Below are positions 18,502-27,805 of a stretch of 64,000 nt of DNA, piece after piece. Source of the DNA: an uncultured Eudoraea sp. (GTDB lineage: Bacteria; Bacteroidota; Bacteroidia; Flavobacteriales; Flavobacteriaceae). The stretch is taken from NCBI GenBank assembly GCA_947258405.1, contig CAMYIE010000013.1:1-64000 (forward strand), read 5' to 3'. Below the pieces are notes generated by a model. The model was not told the DNA's origin. It did no database searches and saw only the letters and a program-made list of their open reading frames with translations. A program made the translations under genes and the position numbers. The stretch's first letter is position 1. Each line of letters begins with the position of its first letter.

Positions 18502-19317
18502 TTATTTTTTTAGGGCTTCCAGCGCCTTCCTGACGGAACCGTATCGATGCAGTACTTCTTGCGCCTCTTGGTAGTCTAGCTCTAATCCCTCCATAAGGTA
18601 TCGGGTACCTCGATCCACCAATTTATTGTTACTCAGCTGCATATTCACCATTTTATTCCCCTTCACCCGGCCAACTCGGACCATCAGGCTTGTGGTGATC
18701 ATGTTGAGTGCCAGTTTTTGTGAAGTTCCACTCTTCATACGGGTACTACCGGTAACAAATTCCGGCCCTACCTCGATCTCAATAGGTATTTCAGCGGTCT
18801 GAGCCAAAGGAGACCCGGGGTTATTGGTGATGCCTGCCGTCAGGATACCATTTTTCCTGGCATCCCTGATACCCCCAAGTACATAAGGAGTTGTCCCTGA
18901 AGCGGCGATCCCTACCAATGTGTCTTTTATATCGATTTTGAACTCCTGCAGGTCGATCCAGGCCTGCTCCGTATCATCCTCCGCGAACTCTACGGCTTTG
19001 CGTATGGCTGAGTCTCCTCCTGCTATCAGCCCGATTACACGATCGTGGGGCATACCAAAAGTAGGTGGAATCTCAGAAGCATCCAGAATTCCCAATCTAC
19101 CACTGGTACCTGCGCCTATATAGAACAATCGGCCGCCATCATAGAATCTTTTTTCAATTTCGTCGACTAATTTTGAGATCCTGGGTATCACCTTCTTAAC
19201 CGCTAATGCCACTTTCTGATCTTCCCTATTGATATTTTCTAATAAGTCTTTCGTACTCAATTGCTCCAGATGATCATATAGAGAAGCAGTTTCGGTAATT
19301 TTCTTGAATTCCGCCAT
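18502..19317 (-). CDS. murQ: N-acetylmuramic acid 6-phosphate etherase
   Basis: Cleaves the lactyl ether of MurNAc-6-phosphate to GlcNAc-6-phosphate and D-lactate during peptidoglycan recycling. The 271 residues carry the SIS-domain core: YIGAGTSGRLGILDASEIPPTFG (active-site Glu in DASE) near residue 68-90, LIAGGDSAIRKAVEFAEDD, ASGTTPYVLGG and EFVTGSTRMKSGTSQK. It is somewhat shorter than the E. coli enzyme, mainly at the C-terminus. Its ATG overlaps the regulator's TGA by one base (TGATG), so it is translationally coupled to that gene. Confidence 0.95.
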   Translation of the reverse strand: MAEFKKITETASLYDHLEQLSTKDLLENINREDQKVALAVKKVIPRISKLVDEIEKRFYDGGRLFYIGAGTSGRLGILDASEIPPTFGMPHDRVIGLIAGGDSAIRKAVEFAEDDTEQAWIDLQEFKIDIKDTLVGIAASGTTPYVLGGIRDARKNGILTAGITNNPGSPLAQTAEIPIEIEVGPEFVTGSTRMKSGTSQKLALNMITTSLMVRVGRVKGNKMVNMQLSNNKLVDRGTRYLMEGLELDYQEAQEVLHRYGSVRKALEALKK

Positions 19318-20066
19318 CAGAGCAGGTGAATTTGATGATTTCTAAAAAGATTGAGAAGATTATTATTCGGATCCAATTCGGTAATCATGGTATTTATGGC
19401 ATTGATATCGCAGGTCTTAAAGCGATGTTGTGAATTGAGTTTTTCCGATATACACAAAAGTACCGTTTTTTTAGACGCGTATACCACTGCCTTCTTTACC
19501 TGAACGATATCCCAGTCAAATTCAGTCAGCCCGTGAAGCGCATCAACATAGCCCGTACCTATAAATCCGTAATCTACTCGTATGCCTGCCAGATTATGTA
19601 TCGCCTGAGCTCCTGTTACAATTTGAGCCTCGGCATCTACTTCACCTCCAATAAACATAACCCTTATGTTGGGTTTGGTGCTGAGTTGCAATGCTACCGG
19701 CAGACTTACAGTAAAGCAGGTCAAATGAAGCTCAGGAGGAATTAGTCTTGCCAGCTCCAGGCAGGTAGTTCCCCCATCGATAAAGATCACGCTGTTGTCT
19801 CGGATTAGGGCAAGGGCTTTTTCGGCAATACTTGTTTTCTCTTTCAGGGCATAGGTGTTGGTATTATGCGGGGTGATTTGTGCATAGCCCATGGATATAG
19901 CTCCTCCATGTACCTTTTGCAGTTTCTTCTCGGTATCTAGCTCCTTTACATCCCTTCTAATAGTATCGATGGAAACATCCAGTTTTTCGGCGATGTCGGA
20001 AAGCAATATCCGATTATGAAGGGCCACTTCATTCAAAATAGCTTGCCAGCGCTCTTCCTTAAGCAT
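19317..20066 (-). CDS. DeoR-family transcriptional regulator of amino-sugar recycling
   Basis: 249 residues from the ATG at 20066. A longer frame would start on a TTG that lies inside the gene's own -7 box (20085-20092), so it is rejected. The N-terminal winged helix-turn-helix reads ILLSDIAEKLDVSIDTIRRDVKELD, followed by the DeoR linker KVHGGAI. The C-terminal DeoRC sensor domain has FIDGGTTCLELARLIP and MFIGGEVDAEAQIVTG, which bind phosphorylated sugars in this family. It is divergent from nagB and co-transcribed with murQ. An amino-sugar phosphate is the likely effector (inference). The intergenic inverted repeats are its probable target. Confidence 0.9.
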   Translation of the reverse strand: MLKEERWQAILNEVALHNRILLSDIAEKLDVSIDTIRRDVKELDTEKKLQKVHGGAISMGYAQITPHNTNTYALKEKTSIAEKALALIRDNSVIFIDGGTTCLELARLIPPELHLTCFTVSLPVALQLSTKPNIRVMFIGGEVDAEAQIVTGAQAIHNLAGIRVDYGFIGTGYVDALHGLTEFDWDIVQVKKAVVYASKKTVLLCISEKLNSQHRFKTCDINAINTMITELDPNNNLLNLFRNHQIHLL

Positions 20067-20084
20067 AGGTTTAAATGTTTCGGA

Positions 20085-20092
20085 CAAAGTTA
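20085..20092 (-). promoter_or_regulatory. -7 box of the regulator-murQ operon
   Basis: The plus-strand bases CAAAGTTA read TAACTTTG on the minus strand, an exact TAnnTTTG match, 18 bp upstream of the ATG at 20066. No good TTG is found at the right distance upstream; the tandem TGCyGTTTTA repeats lie there instead, which suits a regulated promoter. Confidence 0.55.
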
Positions 20093-20110
20093 CAAAAAAG
20101 TAATCATTAT

Positions 20111-20187
20111 TGCTGTTTTATGCCGTTTTAAAATTAATTATATGTTAAAAAAGCAATTTATTGCAATATAAATTGCACAAAACGGCA
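20111..20187. promoter_or_regulatory. candidate operator cluster between regulator and nagB
   Basis: Several symmetric elements are packed into 77 bp. TGCTGTTTTA and TGCCGTTTTA form a tandem direct repeat (20111-20130). TGCCGTTTT (20121-20129) is the exact reverse complement of AAAACGGCA (20179-20187), 49 bp apart. Between them lie GCAAT-TT-ATTGC (20153-20164) and TGCAAT-ATAA-ATTGCA (20162-20177), the second overlapping the -33 TTG of nagB. This suits binding of a DeoR-type repressor at two distant sites with looping; binding is inferred. Confidence 0.6.
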
Positions 20188-20204
20188 ATCATACTGTATC
20201 TTTG
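20173..20204 (+). promoter_or_regulatory. nagB promoter
   Basis: TTG (20173-20175), 21 bp, TATCTTTG (20197-20204), a full match to the Bacteroidota consensus. The ATG of nagB is at 20222. The -33 element sits inside one inverted repeat and the AAAACGGCA arm lies between the two boxes, so a bound repressor would block it. Confidence 0.72.
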
Positions 20205-20221
20205 CCTCTCAATCTAATAGT

Positions 20222-22168
20222 ATGCCTTTAACACTCACAAAACCTAGTCCGCGTAGTTTCCCGACCGATGAAGAGTCGAGAAAATTTGAAAAAATAAATA
20301 CGCATGTCCACCTGAATTCTGAAGAAGCTTCATTTTATGTCGCCAATGAGATCGCCAACCTGATCCGGCAGCGACAAAAGCTCGGGAAAAATGTAGTCCT
20401 CGGTCTGGCAACAGGTTCATCTCCTACCAAGATGTATGATTTCCTGGTCAAATTCCACCAGGAAGAGGGATTAAGCTTTAAAAATGTTATCACCTTTAAC
20501 CTCGATGAATATTATCCCATGGAACCGGATTCTATACATAGTTATGTGCGGTTCATGAACGAACATCTTTTTGATCATATCGATATTAAAAAGAAGAATA
20601 TTCATATCCCTGATGGAACCATGGATAAAGAAGATGTCAGGGATTTCTGCAAGGCCTATGAGAAGAAAATAGAAAAAGCAGGCGGAATAGACATTCAGAT
20701 CCTGGGTATTGGCAGAACAGGCCATGTTGGTTTTAATGAACCGGGTTCTTCACTATCGAGTAAAACAAGAATCGTTCGCCTGGATCGTATTACGCGTTTG
20801 GATGCGGCAAGTGATTTTTTTGGATTGGAAAATGTACCGATCCGAGCTATTACCATGGGGGTAGGCACGATCATGTCCTCGAAAAGGATTATCCTGATGG
20901 CCTGGGGTGAAGGAAAATCTCATATTATACGCGAAGCGGTTGAGGGAAATATACGCGAAGCTGTACCCGCAACCTTTCTGCAACACCACGAAAACTGTGA
21001 TTTTATCCTGGATCATGCGGCGTCTTCTGCCCTAACGCGTCTGGCGACACCCTGGTTGGTAAGTGAATGCGACTGGGACGATCACCTGACTAAAAAAGCC
21101 ACGCTCTGGTTATCAGAAAAACTAAGTAAAGCAGTGCTTAAACTCACCAATGAAGACTATAATGAGTATGGTATGGGGAACCTCATCGCAGAAATTGGCT
21201 CTGCAGAGCATATCAACCTCAAGGTTTTTAACCAACTGCAGGCTACAATAACAGGTTGGCCCGGCGGCAAACCCAATGCCGATGACAGCCAGCGCCCCGA
21301 AAGACAGGATCCTTATCCCAAGAGATCGCTCATTTTCAGTCCACATCCCGACGACGATGTGATATCGATGGGTGGTACCCTCCTGAGGCTGGTAGACCAG
21401 GGACATGAAGTACACATCGCTTATCAAACTTCTGGAAACATCGCAGTTTTCGACGATGAAGTAGTCCGCTTCCTCGACTTCGCCACCGATGTGGAAAAAG
21501 ACAACAAAGAGCTTGAGGCTCAGTTTATTTCTGTAAAGCAGTTCCTGAGCAAGAAAAAAGCCGGAGAAGTAGACAGTCTTGAAATTCAACATTTTAAAGG
21601 ACTTATTCGGAAAGGGGAAGCCCTGGCGGCTTGTCGTTACTGTGGGGTTGATGAAAAGAATGCTCATTTCCTCAATCTTCCATTCTACGAGACCGGTACT
21701 GTAAAGAAAAAGCCATTTTCGGAAGCTGATGTGCGTATTACCTACGACCTTCTTCAAAAAATAAAGCCCCATCAGATTTTTGCTGCAGGGGATTTGTCGG
21801 ATCCTCACGGCACACATCAGGTGTGTTTACAGGTCATTTATGCTGCTCTCGACCAACTTATAAAAGAAGGTGCCCAATGGCTCGAAGACTGTTATGTGTG
21901 GTTATATCGCGGTGCCTGGCAGGAATGGGACATCGCCGATATGGAAATGGCCGTTCCGATAGGCCCTATGGATATGGAGCGAAAGAAAAATGCCATTTTT
22001 AAGCACCAGTCACAAAAGGACAGTGCGATGTTCCCCGGAAATGACGAGCGGGAATTCTGGCAGAGAGCAGAACAGCGAAATAAAGAAACAGCCCATAAAT
22101 ACAATGCCCTTGGGATGGCAGAATACGAAGCGATTGAAGGATTTGTCGGATATCAATTCGGGTACTGA
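20222..22168 (+). CDS. nagB: glucosamine-6-phosphate deaminase fused to PIG-L/LmbE-type domain
   Basis: 648 residues with two parts. Residues about 30-285 are a NagB domain (glucosamine-6-phosphate to fructose-6-phosphate and ammonia), with GLATGSSPTKMY (61-72), FNLDEYYPM with the general base Asp95, and GIGRTGHVGFNEPGS (163-176) with His168 and Glu173. The residue two before the His is Thr166, where E. coli NagB has Asp141. Residues about 368-640 are an LmbE-like domain with the zinc motif SPHPDDD (373-379) and DPHGTHQ further on, the fold of N-acetylglucosamine deacetylases. The fusion length is typical of Bacteroidota NagB. A separate nagA is not seen here, so the second domain might deacetylate substrate for the first; this is inference. 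Confidence 0.93.
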   Translation: MPLTLTKPSPRSFPTDEESRKFEKINTHVHLNSEEASFYVANEIANLIRQRQKLGKNVVLGLATGSSPTKMYDFLVKFHQEEGLSFKNVITFNLDEYYPMEPDSIHSYVRFMNEHLFDHIDIKKKNIHIPDGTMDKEDVRDFCKAYEKKIEKAGGIDIQILGIGRTGHVGFNEPGSSLSSKTRIVRLDRITRLDAASDFFGLENVPIRAITMGVGTIMSSKRIILMAWGEGKSHIIREAVEGNIREAVPATFLQHHENCDFILDHAASSALTRLATPWLVSECDWDDHLTKKATLWLSEKLSKAVLKLTNEDYNEYGMGNLIAEIGSAEHINLKVFNQLQATITGWPGGKPNADDSQRPERQDPYPKRSLIFSPHPDDDVISMGGTLLRLVDQGHEVHIAYQTSGNIAVFDDEVVRFLDFATDVEKDNKELEAQFISVKQFLSKKKAGEVDSLEIQHFKGLIRKGEALAACRYCGVDEKNAHFLNLPFYETGTVKKKPFSEADVRITYDLLQKIKPHQIFAAGDLSDPHGTHQVCLQVIYAALDQLIKEGAQWLEDCYVWLYRGAWQEWDIADMEMAVPIGPMDMERKKNAIFKHQSQKDSAMFPGNDEREFWQRAEQRNKETAHKYNALGMAEYEAIEGFVGYQFGY

Positions 22169-22299
22169 ACCCCAATACCTAAGAAATAATCTTCGAATTA
22201 TACCAGGGGTGTATTTTTATTGAATAAATTCAAATCCGTATCAATGGTGATAATCCGAATACAGTCTTGAACCAACCGGCAGAAACTAACTAAACCAAA

Positions 22300-23574
22300 A
22301 TGATCAAAAAAAACAAATGGGCCTGGATTTGGGTACCTGTACTCTACTTCACCCAGGGCCTTCCTTTTGTACTCGTAGTGACTGTATCGGTCATCATGTA
22401 CAAAAAACTGGGCATCAGCAATGCCGATATTGGGCTATATACTAGCTGGCTTTATCTCCCATGGGTAATAAAACCGCTCTGGAGTCCATATGTGGATATC
22501 ATTAGCACCAAAAGAAATTGGTTTCTTGCCATGCAATTGTTGATATCAATCGCCTTGCTCGGGGTCGGGCTGGCCCTGCCCACGAATATATTCTTTGTCA
22601 CCACCCTGGCGTGTTTCTGGATGGCGGCCTTCGCTTCCGCTACCAACGATGTGGCCTCAGATGGCTACTATATGATAGGTCTCACACAAGACAAACAGTC
22701 GTTCTTTGTGGGGATACGGAGTACCTTTTATAAACTGGCCAATGTAACGGGACAGGGCTTGCTGGTCATCCTGGCTGGTTTTCTCGAAACCTATTACGGC
22801 GACAATACCAAGGCCTGGTCCATTACAATGATCGCTGCGGCTGTACTCATGTTCAGTCTCACTATCGCCAATTTTTTTGCGACTCCAAAATATGAGTCTT
22901 CCGATGCTATTGTACTCGAAAAACCCAAAGGTTTTTTGGAAGTTTTTACCACGTTTTTTAGAAAAAAAGGAATGGGGATGGCCTTGGCCTTTATCCTCTT
23001 CTTTCGCCTGGGAGAATCCCAATTGGTTAAAATGGCTGCCCCATTCTTTCTCGATCCGGTGGAAAAAGGCGGACTGGGATATACTACCGCCGAAGTTGGA
23101 ACCATTTATGGGACCGTTGGTGTAATCATGCTTACCCTTGGAGGAATTCTGGGTGGGATCGTTATCTCAAGGGATGGACTTAAAAAGTGGATGCTTCCGA
23201 TGGTATTGTCCATCAATATCCCAAATGCCTTCTATGCCTTCCTGGCATTTACAAATACGAATAACATTGTGGCGGTGGTAACCACAGTAGTATTGGAACA
23301 ATTTGGCTATGGATTTGCCATTGCCGGATTTATGGTCTTTATGATCTATATTGCCGAAGGTGCCTCTAAAACTTCACATTATGCCCTGGCAACTGGTTTT
23401 ATGGCGCTAGGCATGATGCTCCCCGGACTAATAAGTGGTTATATGCAGGAATGGCTTGGATATGACGGGTTTTTTATCTGGGTTGTACTGGGTGCCCTGC
23501 CGGCGATAGTTCTATTGAAATACCTCGATTACCCGGCTGATTACGGAAAAAAAGGAGCGGAAAATGGCCAGTGA
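22300..23574 (+). CDS. AmpG-like major facilitator transporter
   Basis: A 424-residue MFS permease with about twelve hydrophobic helices. The N-terminus WVPVLYFTQGLPFVLVVTVS and the first-loop motif LYLPWVIKPLWSPYVD are characteristic of AmpG-type muropeptide importers, as is FASATNDVASDGYYM. It lies between nagB and the GH3 gene of the recycling locus and overlaps the GH3 start by 11 bp. The likely cargo is a cell-wall sugar or anhydromuropeptide taken up across the inner membrane. The 131-bp gap before it shows no promoter consensus, so it is probably co-transcribed with nagB. Confidence 0.85.
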   Translation: MIKKNKWAWIWVPVLYFTQGLPFVLVVTVSVIMYKKLGISNADIGLYTSWLYLPWVIKPLWSPYVDIISTKRNWFLAMQLLISIALLGVGLALPTNIFFVTTLACFWMAAFASATNDVASDGYYMIGLTQDKQSFFVGIRSTFYKLANVTGQGLLVILAGFLETYYGDNTKAWSITMIAAAVLMFSLTIANFFATPKYESSDAIVLEKPKGFLEVFTTFFRKKGMGMALAFILFFRLGESQLVKMAAPFFLDPVEKGGLGYTTAEVGTIYGTVGVIMLTLGGILGGIVISRDGLKKWMLPMVLSINIPNAFYAFLAFTNTNNIVAVVTTVVLEQFGYGFAIAGFMVFMIYIAEGASKTSHYALATGFMALGMMLPGLISGYMQEWLGYDGFFIWVVLGALPAIVLLKYLDYPADYGKKGAENGQ

Positions 23575-25012
23575 TTACCACGAATATGAAGAAGCAAGAA
23601 AACGACTGACGATAAGAGAAAAGATCGGTCAGAGTTTTATGCCCGCGGCCTATATCAATGACGCGGAGGAGGAGATCTCCAAACTGGAAAACTGCATTGC
23701 CGAATATGGCATTGGTGGAATATGTTTCTTTCACAGCAGGGCTAGCGCGGCAACCAACTTCGAAGGACCGAGAGAGGTTATCTATAACGAAAACAGCCTT
23801 GAGGTCTTAAAAAAGCTGATATCACGATATCAAAAAGCTGCAAAATACCCGCTATTGATCAGTATTGATGCCGAATGGGGGCTTGCCATGCGAATCGAAA
23901 ATACGCCTCAATACCCTTATGCATTAACTTTGGGAGCCATGCAAGATCAGGCCGAACTTGTTTTCCAGGTAGGCCGGAATATTGGATTAGACTGCAGGGA
24001 AGCTGGCATCCATTGGAATTTTGCTCCTGTGGTCGACATAAACAATGACCCCAATAATCCTGTGATTGGCTATCGCTCTTTTGGAGAAAATCCTGCAAAG
24101 GTGACGCGTTACGGGACCGCCTTTTTTAAGGGACTTAAAAGTTCTGGAATACTATCGAGCGCAAAACATTTTCCGGGTCATGGAGACACTTCCACTGATT
24201 CTCATCTGGGGTTGCCTGTGATCGATAAATCCAAAGAAGAACTCTATTCAAATGAGCTCAAACCATTCATTGAGCTGAGCAAACAGGGAATAGAATCTGT
24301 TATGGTAGGACACCTCGCAGTCCCTGCTCTTAGCAGTGGCCAAATAGAAGCTTCTACAATATCGAATGCCATTATTAATGGGTTTTTACGGAAAGAACTC
24401 AATTTTGACGGAGTGGTGGTTTCCGATGCTTTGAATATGCATGCCGTATCTAAAAACCTTCAATATAAGGGCGAATTGGAATGGCGGGCTTATTCCGCGG
24501 GAGTAGATGTTCTATGCTATACCCTAAATGTGGAGGAAGGCATAAACGCTATTGAAAAGAGGGGTGATAAAAAGTTGATAGAAGAGCGTTTTAAAAGAGT
24601 TTGGGATCTTAAAAAACGAGCTATGAGGCCTCCTGGATCAAAGGATTTAACGCCATCAATACTCAGGAAAAGCCTTATGATCAGGCTAGCGGAAGAAAGC
24701 CTTAGTTTAGTGAAGGGTGAAGAAAACTATCTGAACTTTTTTAGGCAATCGCCTTTCGCCGGCCTGACCATTGGAACTGAGCGTGACAAAAACTTTACAA
24801 AGCATATTAACAAAGTACATCCGTTTGAATGTTTTAACTACCCCGCTTCGATATCAGCAGAATTAGAAGAACTGGCCGGTAGTAAACAGTTACTTTTGGC
24901 ACTATATCCACCCAGCATGAAGCCCGCCAATAATTTTGGGCTTTCTAATACAGAACTGAAGATGATCGCTAAGTTATGCAACCAAATAGAGGTTGTTTTA
25001 TATGTTTTTTGA
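23564..25012 (+). pseudogene. GH3 beta-N-acetylhexosaminidase (NagZ-like), truncated by an in-frame TGA
   Basis: 482 codons are open before the TGA at 25010-25012. The GH3 catalytic domain is intact: IGQSFMPAAYI near residue 25, KHFPGHGDTSTDSHLGLP (general acid/base loop) near 205, and VVSDALNMHA with the nucleophile Asp near 285. The family also has a C-terminal alpha/beta domain. Here it is cut at VVLYVF-stop, exactly where homologues read FGNPY. The same frame stays open for 51 more codons and ends 2 bp before anmK. It should hydrolyse GlcNAc from anhydromuropeptides. Loss of the last tenth of the protein may abolish or reduce folding; a sequencing error is the main alternative. Confidence 0.85.
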
Positions 25013-25168
25013 AATCCCTATGTTTTAAATTGTTTGCCACTGGAAAAATTTAAGTCGGTTTGGTCGGTATTCCAGGATTTTCCGGAATTTGAGGAGAATG
25101 CCGCCAGGCATTTTCTTGGAAAAAGCGAAACGCGAGGGGTATTACCTGTAACTATTAAAACTAGTTGA
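25013..25168 (+). pseudogene. in-frame C-terminal remnant of the GH3 enzyme
   Basis: After the TGA the same frame encodes 51 codons that read like the GH3 C-terminus: NPYVLN at the start, LEKFKSVWSVFQDF in the middle, then AARHFLGKSETRGVLPVTIK, close to the common GH3 ending AxxAIFGxxxxxGxLPVTI. The original stop is TGA at 25166-25168, leaving only 2 bp to the anmK ATG. A single T-to-G change (TGA to GGA) at 25010 would restore a 534-residue protein. There is no start codon or promoter that would make it a separate gene. Confidence 0.85.
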
Positions 25169-25170
25169 TT

Positions 25171-26244
25171 ATGAAGGTATTTAAAGTTTTAGGATTGATG
25201 TCGGGTACTTCTCTCGATGGACTGGATCTCGCTTATTGTCATTTTTGGGAGGAAAGCGGCAGCTGGCAATTTGAAATCCAAAAAGCTACAACTTCAGCCT
25301 ATAATACCGAGTGGACAGAAAAATTGCAATCGGCCATCACCTATGATGTAAAAGATCTTTTTAAACTGGATCGGGAATATGGGGTTTATCTTGGCCAGCA
25401 AGCCAGGGCTTTTATAGATAGGGAAGTGTTAGAAGTCGATTATATAGCCAGTCACGGTCATACCGTACATCATCAACCCGATGCCGGTTTTACATATCAG
25501 ATCGGTTCTGGCCAGCATCTGGCAACAGAAAGCGGCTATTTAACTATTTGTGATTTCAGGACGAAAGACCTGGTTCTTGGTGGTCAAGGTGCACCTCTGG
25601 TGCCTATCGGAGACCAACTATTTTTTAGCCAATACCATTTTTGTTTAAATCTGGGTGGGATAAGTAATCTATCTTTGGAAATAGAGGGCAAACGTATCGC
25701 CTACGATATCGGTATCGCTAACATGCTCCTTAATCACCTGAGTTGTAAATTAGGCTCAGCATTCGATGCGGGTGGAACCATCGCCAGGCAGGGTCGCCTG
25801 GATGAAAATCTTCTTAGCAAACTCAACAATTTGCCCTACTATGCGCTGCCCTATCCAAAATCAACAGGCTTTGAATGGTTTAGCGCCAAGATCATACCAC
25901 TAGTAGAGAGAAGCGACCTGGAGATCCCCGATCTCTTAAAAACATCGGTCTACCATATCGCCGAACAGATCGCCAGGCAGCTTCAGTTGCATCCCAAAGG
26001 AGACAGATCTAATGTGCTGGTGACAGGTGGTGGGGCATTTAACGATTATCTCATCGAGGTATTGAATGAGAAACTGGGGCCCGACATAGATATTATGGTG
26101 CCATCAAAGAAGTTGGTTTCCTTTAAAGAGGCAATGGTCTTCGCCTTTATGGGGCTGCTTAGAATACAAGGACAAACCAATGTCTTGAGCTCCGTAACCG
26201 GAGCACGTACCGATTCCTGCTCTGGTGTGCTATACATGCCCTAA
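25171..26244 (+). CDS. anmK: anhydro-N-acetylmuramic acid kinase
   Basis: Converts anhydroMurNAc with ATP and water to MurNAc-6-phosphate, the substrate of MurQ encoded in the same locus. 357 residues from the ATG at 25171; a TTG two codons upstream is not needed. Motifs include GLMSGTSLDGLDLAY at the start (phosphate-binding), ASHGHTVHHQP (about residues 88-98), LGGISNLSLE and VTGGGAFNDYLIE (ATPase fold). It follows the GH3 frame by 2 bp, supporting co-expression in the order transporter, glycosidase, kinase. Confidence 0.94.
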   Translation: MKVFKVLGLMSGTSLDGLDLAYCHFWEESGSWQFEIQKATTSAYNTEWTEKLQSAITYDVKDLFKLDREYGVYLGQQARAFIDREVLEVDYIASHGHTVHHQPDAGFTYQIGSGQHLATESGYLTICDFRTKDLVLGGQGAPLVPIGDQLFFSQYHFCLNLGGISNLSLEIEGKRIAYDIGIANMLLNHLSCKLGSAFDAGGTIARQGRLDENLLSKLNNLPYYALPYPKSTGFEWFSAKIIPLVERSDLEIPDLLKTSVYHIAEQIARQLQLHPKGDRSNVLVTGGGAFNDYLIEVLNEKLGPDIDIMVPSKKLVSFKEAMVFAFMGLLRIQGQTNVLSSVTGARTDSCSGVLYMP

Positions 26245-26261
26245 AAACTATCTTTTTGAAG

Positions 26262-27803
26262 CTACAAGGGGATGTTTCCGTGTTTTTTTTCCGGATTTTC
26301 TACCTTTTTATTTTCAAGCATTTGAAAGGTTTTGATGAGTTTTCGCCTGGTATTCTCAGGCATTATAACCTCATCTATAAAGCCTCTGCGTGCAGCCCTG
26401 AATGGGTTCGCAAATTTATCCGCGTAATCTGCTTCCTTTTCTGCGAGTTTTGCCACCGGATCATCGGCTGAAGCGATTTCCTTGCGGAATATGATCTCAC
26501 TTGCACCTTTTGCCCCCATAACGGCAATTTCCGCACTTGGCCAGGCGTAGTTGAAATCTGCCCCGATATGTTTAGAATTCATTACATCATAAGCACCTCC
26601 ATATGCTTTTCGGGTGATCAGGGTAACTCTGGGAACGGTGGCTTCACTAAAGGCATAGAGCAACTTAGCACCATGTACAATGATACCATTCCACTCCTGG
26701 TCAGTACCAGGAAGGAATCCAGGCACATCTACCAACACCAGCATTGGGATATTAAAACTATCACAGAACCTAACAAAACGTGCGGCTTTTACCGAACTAT
26801 TGACATCAAGTACCCCGGCCAGGAACATCGGTTGGTTGGCTATGATACCGATACTACGCCCTCCTAAACGGGCAAATCCAACAAGAATATTCTCTGCGTA
26901 GTCTTTGTGGATTTCATAAAACGATTCCTCATCGATAATACCCTCGATAACCTGGTGCATATCATAGGGTTTATTAGGGTTATCGGGTATTATATTCCTG
27001 AGGGCATCCCGTATTTCGTCTCCCAGTTCAAAAGGCAACTGGGGCGCTTTTTCCCGATTGCTCTGAGGCAAATAACTCAATAACCTTATTACGTCGTCCA
27101 GACAGACCACATCATTGGCCGAAGTCCTGTGTGCCACTCCCGACTTAACAGCATGAGTACTGGCCCCTCCGAGCTCCTCAGCGGTAACCTCTTCATTGGT
27201 CACGGTTTTTACAACATTTGGTCCGGTAACGAACATATAGCTTGTTTGTTCCACCATAATGGTGAAATCGGTCATTGCAGGCGAATAAACAGCTCCACCC
27301 GCGCAGGGGCCCATAATAGCCGAGATCTGGGGAACCACTCCAGATGCCTGTACGTTTCTATAAAATATATCGGCGTAACCTCCGAGGGATTTTACTCCTT
27401 CCTGAATTCTGGCTCCGCCTGAATCGTTCAGTCCGATCACCGGAGCTCCTACTTTCATAGCCAGGTCCATAATCTTACAGATCTTCTCTGCATGAGTTTC
27501 AGACAGGGCACCACCAAAAACTGTGAAATCCTGGGCGTAGACATAAACCAGACGCCCATCGATGGTGCCATAACCGGTTACCACCCCATCTCCGAAATAG
27601 ATCTCTTTGTCCATCCCAAAATCGGTGGTACGGTGGGTAACCAATATCCCCATTTCTTCAAAAGAGCCCTGGTCGAGCAAATAGTTTATTCGTTCCCTGG
27701 CCGTAAGTTTCTTTTTCTGATGTTGCTTTTCGATTCGTTTCTGTCCACCCCCCTGGTGGGCCAATTCGATTCGTTCATTGAGCTTGTCGAGTTTCGTATT
27801 CAT
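26262..27803 (-). CDS. acyl-CoA carboxylase carboxyltransferase subunit (propionyl-CoA type)
   Basis: 513 residues of the crotonase-fold carboxyltransferase that moves CO2 from biotin to an acyl-CoA. Family motifs: [45 protein letters not shown] (oxyanion region) and [16 protein letters not shown] in the N half; [32 protein letters not shown] and [13 protein letters not shown] in the C half. It resembles PccB/MmdA-type rather than acetyl-CoA-specific AccD subunits. It is last in a three-gene operon with the biotin carboxylase and carrier, 2 bp after the carboxylase. Propionyl-CoA is favoured because methylmalonyl-CoA mutase genes lie just across the divergent gap. Confidence 0.9.
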   Translation of the reverse strand: MNTKLDKLNERIELAHQGGGQKRIEKQHQKKKLTARERINYLLDQGSFEEMGILVTHRTTDFGMDKEIYFGDGVVTGYGTIDGRLVYVYAQDFTVFGGALSETHAEKICKIMDLAMKVGAPVIGLNDSGGARIQEGVKSLGGYADIFYRNVQASGVVPQISAIMGPCAGGAVYSPAMTDFTIMVEQTSYMFVTGPNVVKTVTNEEVTAEELGGASTHAVKSGVAHRTSANDVVCLDDVIRLLSYLPQSNREKAPQLPFELGDEIRDALRNIIPDNPNKPYDMHQVIEGIIDEESFYEIHKDYAENILVGFARLGGRSIGIIANQPMFLAGVLDVNSSVKAARFVRFCDSFNIPMLVLVDVPGFLPGTDQEWNGIIVHGAKLLYAFSEATVPRVTLITRKAYGGAYDVMNSKHIGADFNYAWPSAEIAVMGAKGASEIIFRKEIASADDPVAKLAEKEADYADKFANPFRAARRGFIDEVIMPENTRRKLIKTFQMLENKKVENPEKKHGNIPL

Positions 27804-27805
27804 AG

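Noticed and set aside
25010-25012. TGA as selenocysteine or programmed read-through codon
   Set aside because: The position is Gly in the family segment FGNPY, not Cys; no SECIS-like hairpin follows directly, and the A after TGA favours termination.
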